Below are positions 24,288 to 33,137 of a stretch of 38,794 nucleotides of DNA, piece by piece (position 1 is the stretch's first letter; each line of letters starts with the position of its first letter). The position numbers and the translations under genes were made by a program. The stretch comes from an uncultured Clostridium sp. GTDB lineage: Bacteria; Bacillota; Clostridia; TANB77; CAG-508. The stretch lies in contig USNR01000016.1 of assembly GCA_900556135.1 (NCBI GenBank), positions 1 through 38,794 on the forward strand, read 5' to 3'. The notes under the pieces were generated by a model that saw nothing but the letters and a program-made list of their open reading frames with translations, was not told where the DNA came from and did no database searches.

Positions 24288-26003
24288 TTATTTTGAAATT
24301 TTTTTCATTTCTTCATGTCTTTTGATTTTTTGAGTAGTTGTTTTTATTAGAGGCTCTGTAGTTAAGTTAAAGTCTCTAATGTATTTATAAAGTGGTAAAG
24401 TCTTATTTATTTCTTTAATTTTGGCTTCAATTTCTGAATGTATATCATTTTCAGTTTTATCTTTAACCAAAGGATTATCCTTAGAGTATACAATTTTAGC
24501 ACATATTTTTTCAGTGCCAGATTCTTTTTCTTTTTTTGCATATATCATGCTTTCTTCTACTAAATCTAATTGATTGAGTATTGCTTCTAACTCTTCAGGA
24601 AAAACTTTTTTCCCATTATGAAGAACTAATACATCCTTTTTTCTACCTGTAACATATAAAGTTCCAGATTTGTCAAATCTACCTAAATCGCCAGTACAGA
24701 ACCATCCATCTTTAAAGGCTTTCTTTGTGGCTTCTTCATTTTCATAATATCCAAGCATGATGTTTGGACCTTTTACTAGAATCTCACCAATACCATTTTC
24801 GTCTGGGTTGTCCAACTTCACTTGTTCATTATACAAAGGATAGCCGGATGAACCAATTTTATTATGGTACTTGTCGTTCTCGCAAGATATAACTGGAGAA
24901 GTTTCTGTTAAACCATAACCTTGCAACATATCAACACCAATTGTATTTAGTAATTTTATAACCTTCTTTTCAGTTGAAGCAGAGCCATATATAATTGTTC
25001 TTAGGTGTCCACCGAAATTTGCATGTATTTCCTTGAATAGCTTCCTTCTAATATCTATCTTAAAGAACATTAAAAAGTTTGATATAGCACAAAGTATCTT
25101 AAAAGGAATGTATTTACCACTTTTCTTTACACCTTTTATTATCTGTCTGTACATTATGTCTAACAGTGCAGGAACTGCAACTAGTCCACTTATATTATAT
25201 TCTTTCATGTTTTTAGCAATATCTTTTATACTATCTGCAAAGCAAAGTCTAAAGCCTATATAATAGCAAAACAAAAAGCTTGCAGTACATGCTAGAGTAT
25301 GATGCAAAGGCAAAAATACTAAAATGCTATCATTTTCTTCATACTTTATTAAAGTGGTCATTGCTGATACATTAGAACAAATATTATATTGAGACAGCAT
25401 AACTGCCTTGGGCTCACTGGTTGTTCCAGATGTATAAATTAAAACAGATAAAGCATTTTTATCCGTTTCAACACAATCATATCTAGTATCTCCCGAGCTG
25501 AGTAAATCTCTTCCAGCCACAAGCAATTGTTGATATGATAAAATGTTGCCAGAATTTGTTTCTGCATCCATACATATAAGGTATTTTAAATTGGTTGTTT
25601 TTGATGAAAATAACTTTTCTAATAAAGGCTGAAATTTTGCATCAAAAATGACTGCTTCAATACCACTACGTATTATTAGTTTTTCTAATTCATTTTGTGG
25701 CAATAAGCAGTCAAGAGGTACTATAATGTTGCCACTTGTTGCTATTGCAAAATAACTGCAGCACCATTCGTACCTATCTGGAGAAATAATTCCTATTTTT
25801 TTATTATTTAAATTTAAGTTAATTAAACCAGTTCCTAATTCTTTAATATTCTCTTGAAAGTCAATAAAAGTAATATCATGTAATTCTTTGTTTTTGTCCT
25901 TAATAGTAAAAGCAATTTTGTTATTGAATTGCTTTGTACAAGAATTAATAAGTTCACTAAAAGTATCTACTTTTTTTTCTTCATATATTTTATTTTTTTT
26001 CAT
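24288..26003 (-). CDS. Acyl-CoA synthetase / AMP-dependent acyl ligase
   Basis: A 571-aa ANL-family adenylating enzyme: P-loop-like LIYTSGTTSEPKAVML, GYGLTETSPV, GWFCTGDLGRFD and GKKVFPEELE, ending with a short basic tail (KIKRHEEMKK). It lacks a carrier domain and resembles long-chain fatty acid-CoA ligases. It is 32 nt upstream of the NRPS gene in the same operon, so it likely supplies the fatty acyl donor for the NRPS condensation domain. The start is uncertain: ATG at 26003 gives a normal family N-terminus but has no good ribosome site. TTG at 26063 has AGAAGG at good spacing, yet that site sits at the predicted transcription start. Confidence 0.85.
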   Translation of the reverse strand: MKKNKIYEEKKVDTFSELINSCTKQFNNKIAFTIKDKNKELHDITFIDFQENIKELGTGLINLNLNNKKIGIISPDRYEWCCSYFAIATSGNIIVPLDCLLPQNELEKLIIRSGIEAVIFDAKFQPLLEKLFSSKTTNLKYLICMDAETNSGNILSYQQLLVAGRDLLSSGDTRYDCVETDKNALSVLIYTSGTTSEPKAVMLSQYNICSNVSAMTTLIKYEENDSILVFLPLHHTLACTASFLFCYYIGFRLCFADSIKDIAKNMKEYNISGLVAVPALLDIMYRQIIKGVKKSGKYIPFKILCAISNFLMFFKIDIRRKLFKEIHANFGGHLRTIIYGSASTEKKVIKLLNTIGVDMLQGYGLTETSPVISCENDKYHNKIGSSGYPLYNEQVKLDNPDENGIGEILVKGPNIMLGYYENEEATKKAFKDGWFCTGDLGRFDKSGTLYVTGRKKDVLVLHNGKKVFPEELEAILNQLDLVEESMIYAKKEKESGTEKICAKIVYSKDNPLVKDKTENDIHSEIEAKIKEINKTLPLYKYIRDFNLTTEPLIKTTTQKIKRHEEMKKISK

Positions 26004-26080
26004 AACTATTAATCTTAGTCCCTTCGAATTGGTTCTTGAAATTAATAACTGAACAAAAGTCAATTATTAAAACCTTCTCT

Positions 26081-26110
26081 ATTATAACATATAAGGGCTA
26101 GTTTTATCAA
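26081..26110 (-). promoter_or_regulatory. Promoter of the acyl ligase-NRPS-kinase operon
   Basis: Minus strand: TTGATA (26105-26110), 18-nt spacer, TATAAT (26081-26086). The only clear promoter for the three-gene operon, divergent from the htrA-like gene. Confidence 0.75.
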
Positions 26111-26256
26111 CAATTTTCACTATAAATGAAACTAAAAAGTTAAAAAATGTTTGAATACTTAACAGTTTCGACAAAATACGTCAACATATGACAGAAAAAT
26201 GTAATGAATAAACAAGGAAGAATGTGGGAAAAATGTTAAAGGGAGGAAAAGAAAAG

Positions 26257-27417
26257 ATGAAAAAATATAATAAAAAAGGAAAAAAACAAGAAGGTAGAGT
26301 TCTTAAATTTTTAGAAACAGTTATTTTAACAATATTAATTATCTCGTTTGCTGTTTTAATATATTGCATATATGTTTCTCTGGGAATAGATGATTCAGCA
26401 AAAAACAGTGGGGATTACGAGACAAAGAAATTGTCAGCTGAAATAGAGAAGAATACTGAAGTTACAGAAAGTGATATATCTGAAATGATAGAAAAAGTGA
26501 ATAAAAGCATAGTTGGAATATCTAAAATAAAAAATAAAGGAAGTACAATATTTATGGAAGATTCTGTATCTGATCTGGGATTGGGAACAGGATTTATTGT
26601 TTCAAAAAATGGATATATAGTAACAAATGCACATGTTTCAGGAAACAAGTATAGTAATTGCTATGTGACCTTAGAAAACGGAAAGAGCTATACTGCAGAC
26701 GTTGTGTGGGCAGATGCTGATGTGGATATAAGTGTAATTAAAATTAATGTTGGGGGACTGGAATGCATGGAATTGGGAGATTCAGACAATATCAAAATAG
26801 CACAAAAAGTGTATGCCATAGGAAATCCAATTGGATTTGAATTTCAAAGAAGTGTAACTTCGGGGATAATAAGTGGCTTAAATAGAACATTAAAATTAGA
26901 AGAAAACGAAGAAGATTATTATATGGAAGATTTAATACAAACAGATGCAACTATAAATCCTGGAAATAGTGGAGGTCCATTAGTTGACGATACAGGAAAA
27001 GTTATCGGAATAAATTCAGTAAAAATAACAAGCGCAGAAGGAATAGGATTTGCTTTACCCATAAATATAATCAAGCCTATTGTTGAAAAATTAAAAACTA
27101 CTGGGGAATATAAACCTGCAGCTCTAGGAGTATTTGCATATGACAAAAATGTGATTCCATATATTAATCAAGACCTTGGAATAAGTCAGAATTTAGAATC
27201 TGGAATATATATCGCAGAAATTGTTAAAAATTCCCCTGCAAGTAATGCAGGGTTAAAAGAAGGAGATGTTATATTAAAAATAGATGAAAAAGAATTAAAG
27301 AAAATGAGCGAATTGAGGGCATATATATATTCAAAATCACCAGGAGATAAGGTGACAATAGAGTATTTAAGAAACAATAAGAAACTTCAAGTGGAAGTAG
27401 TGCTTGTGAAAAAATAA
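26257..27417 (+). CDS. HtrA/DegP-type membrane serine protease with PDZ domain
   Basis: A 386-aa S1C protease: Lys-rich cytoplasmic start, one TM segment (about 18-40), trypsin-like domain with the triad His126 (TNAHVSG), Asp157 (DVDISVIKI) and Ser238 (NPGNSGGPL), then one C-terminal PDZ domain (about 290-380, PASNAGLKEGDVILKIDEKEL). It would act outside the membrane in quality control of envelope and secreted proteins. Start at 26257: GGGAGG lies about 10 nt upstream; an earlier in-frame GTG at 26224 is less well supported. It is divergent from the acyl ligase operon and precedes lemA by 109 nt. Confidence 0.93.
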   Translation: MKKYNKKGKKQEGRVLKFLETVILTILIISFAVLIYCIYVSLGIDDSAKNSGDYETKKLSAEIEKNTEVTESDISEMIEKVNKSIVGISKIKNKGSTIFMEDSVSDLGLGTGFIVSKNGYIVTNAHVSGNKYSNCYVTLENGKSYTADVVWADADVDISVIKINVGGLECMELGDSDNIKIAQKVYAIGNPIGFEFQRSVTSGIISGLNRTLKLEENEEDYYMEDLIQTDATINPGNSGGPLVDDTGKVIGINSVKITSAEGIGFALPINIIKPIVEKLKTTGEYKPAALGVFAYDKNVIPYINQDLGISQNLESGIYIAEIVKNSPASNAGLKEGDVILKIDEKELKKMSELRAYIYSKSPGDKVTIEYLRNNKKLQVEVVLVKK

Positions 27418-27440
27418 AAAAACTAACATTTAAATATTGC

Positions 27441-27469
27441 TAGACTTTAACGAAAAATTATAGTATACT
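27441..27469 (+). promoter_or_regulatory. Promoter of the lemA-DUF3137 pair
   Basis: TAGACT (27441-27446), 17-nt spacer, TATACT (27464-27469). Confidence 0.6.
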
Positions 27470-27526
27470 AAAAATGTAGAGGGCATAGTAAGTACTAATT
27501 TAATGCCATAAGAAAGGAAGAAAAAA

Positions 27527-28075
27527 ATGGGAACGATAATAATAGTAGCAATTTTAGTTTTAATTTTTATTTTGATCTTAGCTTCATACAATAAGTTGGT
27601 AAAGCAAAGAAATGTTGTAAAACAATCCCAATCTGGAATAGAAGTATACTTGAATCAAAGATTTGATTTAATACCAAATTTGGTTGAATGTGTAAAATCA
27701 TATACAAAATATGAAGGGGAAACGCTAAATAAAATTGTAGAATTAAGAAATCAATATAATAAGACTAAAGGTGTAGACTTAAATAAAGCTACTGAATTGA
27801 ATAATAATATTGATAAAATTTTAGTTGTAGCTGAGAATTATCCAGAATTAAAATCTAGTGAACAATATTTGAATTTACAAACCAATCTTACTAAATTGGA
27901 AAGTCAACTTCAAGCAGCGAGAAGAATTTATAATAATGATGTAACAAATTATAATAATAGTTTAGAAACAATACCAAGTAATATAATTGGAAAAATGTTT
28001 GGATTTAAGAAAGCAGAATTGTTCCAAATAGAGGAATATAAAAAAGAAAATGTTAAAGTTAATTTTGGAGAATAA
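27527..28075 (+). CDS. lemA: LemA family protein
   Basis: A 182-aa protein with an N-terminal TM helix (about 3-20, short outside start) and the LemA helical bundle: YNKLVKQRNVVKQSQSGIEV, QRFDLIPNLVECVKSYTKYEGETL, LKSSEQYLNLQTNLTKLESQL and the ending ARRIYNNDVTNYNNSLETIP. LemA proteins are membrane-anchored helical proteins of unclear function. The next gene encodes a DUF3137 protein, a frequent partner of LemA. AAGGAAG precedes the ATG. Confidence 0.95.
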   Translation: MGTIIIVAILVLIFILILASYNKLVKQRNVVKQSQSGIEVYLNQRFDLIPNLVECVKSYTKYEGETLNKIVELRNQYNKTKGVDLNKATELNNNIDKILVVAENYPELKSSEQYLNLQTNLTKLESQLQAARRIYNNDVTNYNNSLETIPSNIIGKMFGFKKAELFQIEEYKKENVKVNFGE

Positions 28076-28115
28076 GTTGTAAGACATTGTCTGTACAATT
28101 AAATAAGGTATGTAT

Positions 28116-29051
28116 ATGAAGAAAGATTTTGAAAGCTTATATAATGAATTAACAAGTCAGGAAAGTGACTTTTATGAAATTTGGAATAAGGCAAATAAAG
28201 ACCGAAAAACGAAAAATATAATTATGGTATTAGTTTTGCTTGTAAGCATAGTAATATTGGCAATAGTAATAAAAACACAGCAAGAGGCATTATTACCTGT
28301 GGCAAAGATTATGATATTTGTGGATATATTTGCATTGGTTATTTTAGAAATTATATTTAATAAAAGCAGTACAATGTACAATGATACATATAAAAAAAAT
28401 ATAGTTGAAAAATTAATATGTAATTTTTTTGATGAGGTAGATTATGTTCCTAAGAAAAAAATGCCAATGGATATTTACAATGAAGTTTCATATAATGAGA
28501 GCTATAATGAGTATGTATCAGATGATTATATAGAAGCTAAAATAGATAATAAATATGATATGAAAATGGCGGAAGTAAAAACTGTAAAAGAAACTACGTA
28601 TATTGATAGCGATGGAAATACTAGAACTGAGAAAATTACGGTGTTTTGGGGACTGTTTGCAAAAATTGAAATAAATAAATTTACGAAAAATTCATTACAA
28701 ATAAGACCAGATAAAAGCATAGGAAAAAAACAAAGATTAGAGATGGATTCGAGTGAATTTGAAAAGTATTTTGATGTTAAGTCAGAAAACAATATTGTGG
28801 GTATGCAAATGCTAACATCGGATATAATGGAATTATTATTAAACTATAGAAAAGAATTAGATAAACCAATAGACATTGATGTGATAAATAATTGTATATA
28901 CATAAGGTTGCATGTGGAAAATATGTTTGAGGCGAAGGTTAATAGTAAAGATGTTATAGATAGAGGGAAAACAAAAGAATATTATTCAATGCTAAACTTT
29001 ATATATGACTTATCAAAACAAGTAATAGAGATGGGAGAAGGAGATTATTAA
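28116..29051 (+). CDS. DUF3137-like membrane protein
   Basis: About 311 aa. Two adjacent TM helices (about 34-54 and 60-80), then a cytosolic-type beta-rich region (about 90-300) including SDGNTRTEKITVFWGLFAKIEINK, LEMDSSEFEKYFDVKSENN and LNYRKELDKPIDIDVINNCIYIRL. This pattern (putative galanin-like DUF3137 fold) and the lemA gene 40 nt upstream support the family call; function is unknown. Start at 28116 because AAGG is 7 nt upstream; the ATG at 28110 is too close. A strong hairpin at 29050-29077 ends the unit. Confidence 0.75.
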   Translation: MKKDFESLYNELTSQESDFYEIWNKANKDRKTKNIIMVLVLLVSIVILAIVIKTQQEALLPVAKIMIFVDIFALVILEIIFNKSSTMYNDTYKKNIVEKLICNFFDEVDYVPKKKMPMDIYNEVSYNESYNEYVSDDYIEAKIDNKYDMKMAEVKTVKETTYIDSDGNTRTEKITVFWGLFAKIEINKFTKNSLQIRPDKSIGKKQRLEMDSSEFEKYFDVKSENNIVGMQMLTSDIMELLLNYRKELDKPIDIDVINNCIYIRLHVENMFEAKVNSKDVIDRGKTKEYYSMLNFIYDLSKQVIEMGEGDY

Positions 29052-29077
29052 ACCCGATATTTTATAATATCGGGTTT
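29050..29077. terminator. Bidirectional terminator hairpin
   Basis: Perfect 12-bp stem AAACCCGATATT / AATATCGGGTTT with a 4-nt loop, between the convergent DUF3137 and 330-aa genes. Confidence 0.8.
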
Positions 29078-29084
29078 AAATTTA

Positions 29085-30077
29085 TTATATTAAATTTACG
29101 TCAAATTTTATTTCAAAATCGTTGAAACTCTCTAGATTGTTGAATTCTAAACATTTAAGATAATTATCCAATTGTTCCTGATATTTACAACCAGCAATGA
29201 TTGCTGGATTTAGTTCTGATTTAAACATAAGATCCATAGCTAATCTTAAAGCTTCTACAATAGATTTTCCTTCCTTATCTCTAATTAAAGAATATGTTTC
29301 CCTGAATCTTGCTAAAACTGGGAAATGTTGATAATAACTTAAAGGAATAATAAACTCATTATTAATAACATCAGAATAAGATTTGTATTTATTAGGATAT
29401 TGTTCTAAGTAATCTTCAATGTCGGTTTTTTTGTATGGTAGAAAAACTTTTTTTTGTTTTTCTGATATAAGAAGTGTATTATTATCAGGAAGAAATCCTA
29501 TATCTATATTTTTGCTATTTGTAGTCCTTGTAGACTTTTCTTCTCTTAAATTTATTTGAGAAATATCAATATTAAATTTAGAAAAATAAAACTGAGTTGT
29601 AGAATCAGCAAGGAAACTGTTGATGAAAGATTTTCTTACATTAATTTCTGAATTTGTTTTTTCTATAAAAGATGAATAATCTACAATATCCTTTTTTATT
29701 ACTAGGGTCTTACTTGCAGATTCCTCAGAAGAAAACTTTTGAGATGAGATATCTATAAGCAGACTGATAATGTTAGAATTTAGAGATTTAGTACGTTCCT
29801 CGGCAGACAATAATAATTTTATACATTCGTTTACATAAGTAAATGCTTTAGTTGTACTGTCAACAAGGCCCGAAAAACTTTCAACAGGTTCTTGAACTGC
29901 TGAGTCAGGAAGATTATTTATTAAAGAGATTAGAGAATCTCTGAGTTTTTGGAATAGATTAATTTGAGAATCTATTTCTTGTATATTTTTGTCTAAGCTA
30001 GATATAAAAGAAAAGTCCTTTTCAGTTAAATAGCTGTTTAAAAAAGAACTGTTTTCCAATAAGTCGACTTTAAGCAT
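29085..30077 (-). CDS. Unrecognised 330-aa soluble protein
   Basis: No family recognised. No signal peptide or TM segment. Residues 1-155 are helical with heptad-like Leu/Ile spacing (DKNIQEIDSQINLFQKLRDS, LLIDISSQKFSSEES), so a coiled coil is likely. Residues 155-330 look globular: NTLLISEKQKKVFLPYKKTD, EDYLEQYPNKYKSYSDVINN, SYYQHFPVLARFRETY and EALRLAMDLMFKSELNPAIIAGCKY. It is a minus-strand single gene between the lemA pair and the SipW/TasA-type operon, with a TATAAT box near 30105 but no clear -35. GGAGG precedes the ATG. Clearly a real gene by codon structure and signals; role open. Confidence 0.75.
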   Translation of the reverse strand: MLKVDLLENSSFLNSYLTEKDFSFISSLDKNIQEIDSQINLFQKLRDSLISLINNLPDSAVQEPVESFSGLVDSTTKAFTYVNECIKLLLSAEERTKSLNSNIISLLIDISSQKFSSEESASKTLVIKKDIVDYSSFIEKTNSEINVRKSFINSFLADSTTQFYFSKFNIDISQINLREEKSTRTTNSKNIDIGFLPDNNTLLISEKQKKVFLPYKKTDIEDYLEQYPNKYKSYSDVINNEFIIPLSYYQHFPVLARFRETYSLIRDKEGKSIVEALRLAMDLMFKSELNPAIIAGCKYQEQLDNYLKCLEFNNLESFNDFEIKFDVNLI

Positions 30078-30127
30078 AATAAAACCTCCACTTAACTAAT
30101 TATAACATAAAAATAAGGTAGAAAAGT

Positions 30128-30203
30128 TTACATTTTTGTTACAAAAAAACAAAAAAGAGAAAAAATGCAATAAAAACGTAATAAAAAAGTAACAATTTTG
30201 TAA
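30128..30203. repeat. Inverted repeat pair upstream of the fibre-operon promoter
   Basis: TTACATTTTTGTTAC (30128-30142) and GTAACAATTTTGTAA (30189-30203) are inverted copies, 13 of 15 matching. The second copy abuts the -35 box at 30204. Spacing is about six helical turns, suiting a looped regulator pair acting on the fibre operon or on both divergent genes. Confidence 0.5.
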
Positions 30204-30232
30204 TTGAATAGAACAAAGAAAATTAGTATAAT
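30204..30232 (+). promoter_or_regulatory. Promoter of the SipW/TasA-type operon
   Basis: TTGAAT (30204-30209), 17-nt spacer, TATAAT (30227-30232), then AAGGAGG before the ATG at 30256. Confidence 0.8.
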
Positions 30233-30255
30233 TAAAGAGTAAGGAGGATTTTAGC

Positions 30256-30801
30256 ATGAGAAAAAGTAAAAAGAATTATGCAATAGTTGCATTAGTGGTT
30301 ATTCTACTATGCTTGGCGATTGGTTATGCTGCATTTACGGCTAATTTAACAATTAATGGTACTGCTACAGGTACAGGAACATGGGAAGTTAAATTTGTAA
30401 GTGCAAAAATGAGTGATGCAGACCATGGAACCGTAAGCTTTACAGATGACGCAGTAACTGTAAATGCTGAACTTGCATTTCCTGGTGACGGATGTACAGT
30501 TACTGTGGAAATAAAAAACAACGGAAGTATACCAGCTAAGTTAACAGGACTAGAATTAAAGTCAAAAGATGGAACAACAGATTTTACTAGCTCAGATATA
30601 ACTGTTGGATACCCAGACAACATTGATGTTGGAAGTGAAGTTATTGCAGCTGGAGAAACATGTCCTATCACAATATCAATCAAATGGAATGATAATTCAG
30701 TAGCAAAGAATGTGAGTGCGGAATTTAAAGTATTATTTACATATGAGCAAGATACAACATCAGTTAATGTTGCACCAAGTCATGGAGCACACACGAAATA
30801 A
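30256..30801 (+). CDS. TasA/CalY-like SipW-dependent secreted protein
   Basis: A 181-aa secreted protein. The signal peptide (MRKSKKNYAIVALVVILLCL..., cleavage about 25) leads into AAFTANLTINGTATGTGTWEV, the SipW-type signal pattern of TasA/camelysin proteins. The mature part is beta-rich with WEVKF strands and repeated Thr/Ser/Val, consistent with the fibre-forming TasA fold, and has two Cys (in GDGCTVTVE and GETCPITI) that could form a disulfide. Tail: HGAHTK. It is first in an operon with a SipW-like peptidase, so it is probably the major matrix subunit or substrate. TasA itself is longer (261 aa), so this is a small relative. Confidence 0.8.
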   Translation: MRKSKKNYAIVALVVILLCLAIGYAAFTANLTINGTATGTGTWEVKFVSAKMSDADHGTVSFTDDAVTVNAELAFPGDGCTVTVEIKNNGSIPAKLTGLELKSKDGTTDFTSSDITVGYPDNIDVGSEVIAAGETCPITISIKWNDNSVAKNVSAEFKVLFTYEQDTTSVNVAPSHGAHTK

Positions 30802-30812
30802 TTTGAAATTGG

Positions 30813-30846
30813 CTATAGAATGAAATGGTTACATTTCATTCTATAG
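30813..30846 (+). other. Perfect 15-bp hairpin between fibre and peptidase genes
   Basis: CTATAGAATGAAATG (30813-30827) and its full complement (30832-30846) around loop GTTA, with no T run after it. It lies 12 nt after the substrate stop and 27 nt before the peptidase ATG. Likely an mRNA 3'-end stabiliser or partial attenuator giving more substrate than peptidase. Confidence 0.75.
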
Positions 30847-30873
30847 TTGTGTAATTTAAAATAGGAAAAGAAA

Positions 30874-32061
30874 ATGCAAAAATCAAAAATTTTTACGATC
30901 TTAATAACTCTAATTATATTAATATATGGAATGGTAGCAAATAGTATATTAAGTACTAAAATTAGCTTTTGGTATTTATATATAATTAATCCACTGTTTT
31001 ACATATTTGCAGCTATAATGTTAAGAGCGTTATTAGGAAAAGAAATAAAAAATAGAAATAACAAAGTAGCAAATAAGTCCAAAGAGTATGCGATAATAGG
31101 TGCAATGGCGTATATTATAATAAGTTTACTCCTAGGGCTAATTGTCACCTTTGGAAGAAATCCTTACTCTACTACATTGAAGGGACTAATAATTAATATT
31201 TGGGTTTTAGGTAGTGTAGTAATTGCAAAAGAATATATTAGAAACAAGTTAATAAATAATGTATATGAGAAAGAAAAAATAAATATTGCAATTTTAATAT
31301 CGATAGTATATGTACTTATAGACATAAATTTGAGTAGATATTTTACAGATGAGATTGCAACAATATATCTGGTAAAACAAATATTCCAAACATTTATACC
31401 ATCAATTGTAAAGAATATCCTATTTTCATATATGGCTATAAATGCAGACTATAGAGCATCAATAATATATCAAATTACAATAAATATTTATTTGTGGATT
31501 AGCCCAATACTGCCAAATTTAAATTGGATGACTGGAAGCATACTAGAAATATCTATTCCTATAATATTATTTATGTATATACAATATTTGAAAACAAAAA
31601 ATTCTCTATATAAAACAAGGGAGGATTTAATTAGGTCGGACCCGAAAAATGCGATACCTTTTATAGTAGTTGTGGTATTGGCAATATGGTTTGCCGTAGG
31701 AGTTTTTCCAATAAGGCCTGTTGCAATTGCATCTGGCAGTATGGTTCCGGAAATGAGCGTTGGTGATGTGGCAATAATAGAAAAATGTACCCCTAATGAT
31801 ATTTTTGTAGGGGATATTGTTGAGTATAAAATGGAAGGTTATACGGTAATCCATAGAGTAATAGAGAAAAAACAAAAAAATGGAGAATATATTTTTATAA
31901 CAAAAGGAGATAATAATAAAACTGCTGACAAAGAGGCTGTATTGGAAGATCAAATAATAGGCAAATGTATTTTTAAAATTAAATATATTGGATATCCAGC
32001 GGTTGGGTTACATATCGTGCAAACTAATAACAACATAGAGGTAGAAACAGGAAATAACTAA
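30874..32061 (+). CDS. SipW-like signal peptidase with extra multi-TM N-terminus
   Basis: A 395-aa protein. The C-terminal third is an S26B-type signal peptidase: catalytic Ser289 in ASGSMVPEMSVGD and His327 in GYTVIHRVIEK, which replaces the Lys of ordinary bacterial enzymes, as in SipW and the eukaryotic/archaeal type. ITKGDNNKTADKE and GYPAVGL complete the domain. The N-terminal 245 residues form about seven TM segments (6-25, 31-50, 72-92, 104-122, 140-158, 188-215, 230-245), which ordinary SipW (about 190 aa) lacks. A further TM (265-282) precedes Ser289. It should process the two SipW-type substrates in the operon. The extra membrane region may recruit substrates or form part of an assembly unit. 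AGGAAAAG precedes the ATG. Confidence 0.85.
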   Translation: MQKSKIFTILITLIILIYGMVANSILSTKISFWYLYIINPLFYIFAAIMLRALLGKEIKNRNNKVANKSKEYAIIGAMAYIIISLLLGLIVTFGRNPYSTTLKGLIINIWVLGSVVIAKEYIRNKLINNVYEKEKINIAILISIVYVLIDINLSRYFTDEIATIYLVKQIFQTFIPSIVKNILFSYMAINADYRASIIYQITINIYLWISPILPNLNWMTGSILEISIPIILFMYIQYLKTKNSLYKTREDLIRSDPKNAIPFIVVVVLAIWFAVGVFPIRPVAIASGSMVPEMSVGDVAIIEKCTPNDIFVGDIVEYKMEGYTVIHRVIEKKQKNGEYIFITKGDNNKTADKEAVLEDQIIGKCIFKIKYIGYPAVGLHIVQTNNNIEVETGNN

Positions 32062-32078
32062 AGAAAGTGAGGCAAAGA

Positions 32079-33137
32079 ATGAGTAGAGTAAGAAAAAGAC
32101 GAATAAGAAAATCTACCAAAGCAACATATATAATATTACTTATGTTCATATTAATTTTTGCAATAAGTCAATTCATTCTTATGCTTCAAGAAAATGAATT
32201 AACTTATAAAAAGAAAGAGATATATAATTACACAAATGACTTTAGATATAATTATGAAGTTAATTTGATAAAAAATAAATATATTGATAAGACATCATTA
32301 GGAATGAATGAGCAAGCATATATAACAGATTTAATTGATAATATAACATTAGATTTAAAATATATGTATTCTGGTTCAGAAACATCAGAAGTTGAATACA
32401 AGTACAGTGTTGTGGGAAAACTAGCAGCTGTTTATACAAGAGATGGTGAAGAACAGAAAATATTAGAAAAAGACTATAACTTATTAGATGAAACGGAAGG
32501 AAAATCAGATAATAAGGAAGTAAAGATAGATGAAAAAATTCAAATTGATTTAAAAGATAAAAATAGTTTGATAAAAGATTTTGAACAAAATATGAATATG
32601 TCGGTTGATGCAACATATACTGTAGTTTTAAATTTGGAGACTACTACAAATATTGAAGGAGAAAAAGTTGAAAATAAAATAAATCCAAAAATAGTTATAG
32701 ATATTGGAAAGAAAACAACAAAGATTTCTGGGGAAAACAATCAAAATAATACAGAATATGTGACAATAAAAGTTGCAGAAAACAATAGAAGAAATGATTC
32801 GTATTTAATTGTTTATGGAGTAGTGGCTGTTATTGCCGTGATTGCACTTAGATATGTAATTACGAAAACAGAAGTAACAGTGATAATAAGAAATGAATAT
32901 AGGCAAGAAATTAACAGAATCTTAAAACTATGTCAAGATAAGATTGTTCAAGTTAAAAGTAGACCAGATTTGAATAAGGATAAACTAATAGAGGTAAAAG
33001 ATTTTGGAGAATTAGTGAAGTTATCAGAAGAGTTGTATAAGCCAATTTTATTCTGGGAAAATAAAGAAAAAACAGAATCGTGGTTTATAGTAATGAGTAA
33101 TAATACAATCTACAAATATGCAATTAAGAAAGATTAG
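32079..33137 (+). CDS. DUF5305-like bitopic membrane protein
   Basis: About 352 aa. Very basic start (MSRVRKRRIRKSTK), TM helix about 15-36, an extracytoplasmic beta-rich region (about 45-225, e.g. LTYKKKEIYNYTNDFRYNYE, SEVEYKYSVVGKLAAVYTR, TYTVVLNLETTTNIEGEKV), a second TM (about 238-258) and a cytoplasmic domain (about 260-352). This two-TM layout matches DUF5305, which commonly sits beside SipW-type peptidases. It may anchor or help assemble the secreted subunits. Start at 32079 because GAGG is 6 nt upstream, giving a 17-nt gap to the peptidase gene. Its stop lies inside the hairpin at 33122-33163. Confidence 0.7.
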   Translation: MSRVRKRRIRKSTKATYIILLMFILIFAISQFILMLQENELTYKKKEIYNYTNDFRYNYEVNLIKNKYIDKTSLGMNEQAYITDLIDNITLDLKYMYSGSETSEVEYKYSVVGKLAAVYTRDGEEQKILEKDYNLLDETEGKSDNKEVKIDEKIQIDLKDKNSLIKDFEQNMNMSVDATYTVVLNLETTTNIEGEKVENKINPKIVIDIGKKTTKISGENNQNNTEYVTIKVAENNRRNDSYLIVYGVVAVIAVIALRYVITKTEVTVIIRNEYRQEINRILKLCQDKIVQVKSRPDLNKDKLIEVKDFGELVKLSEELYKPILFWENKEKTESWFIVMSNNTIYKYAIKKD

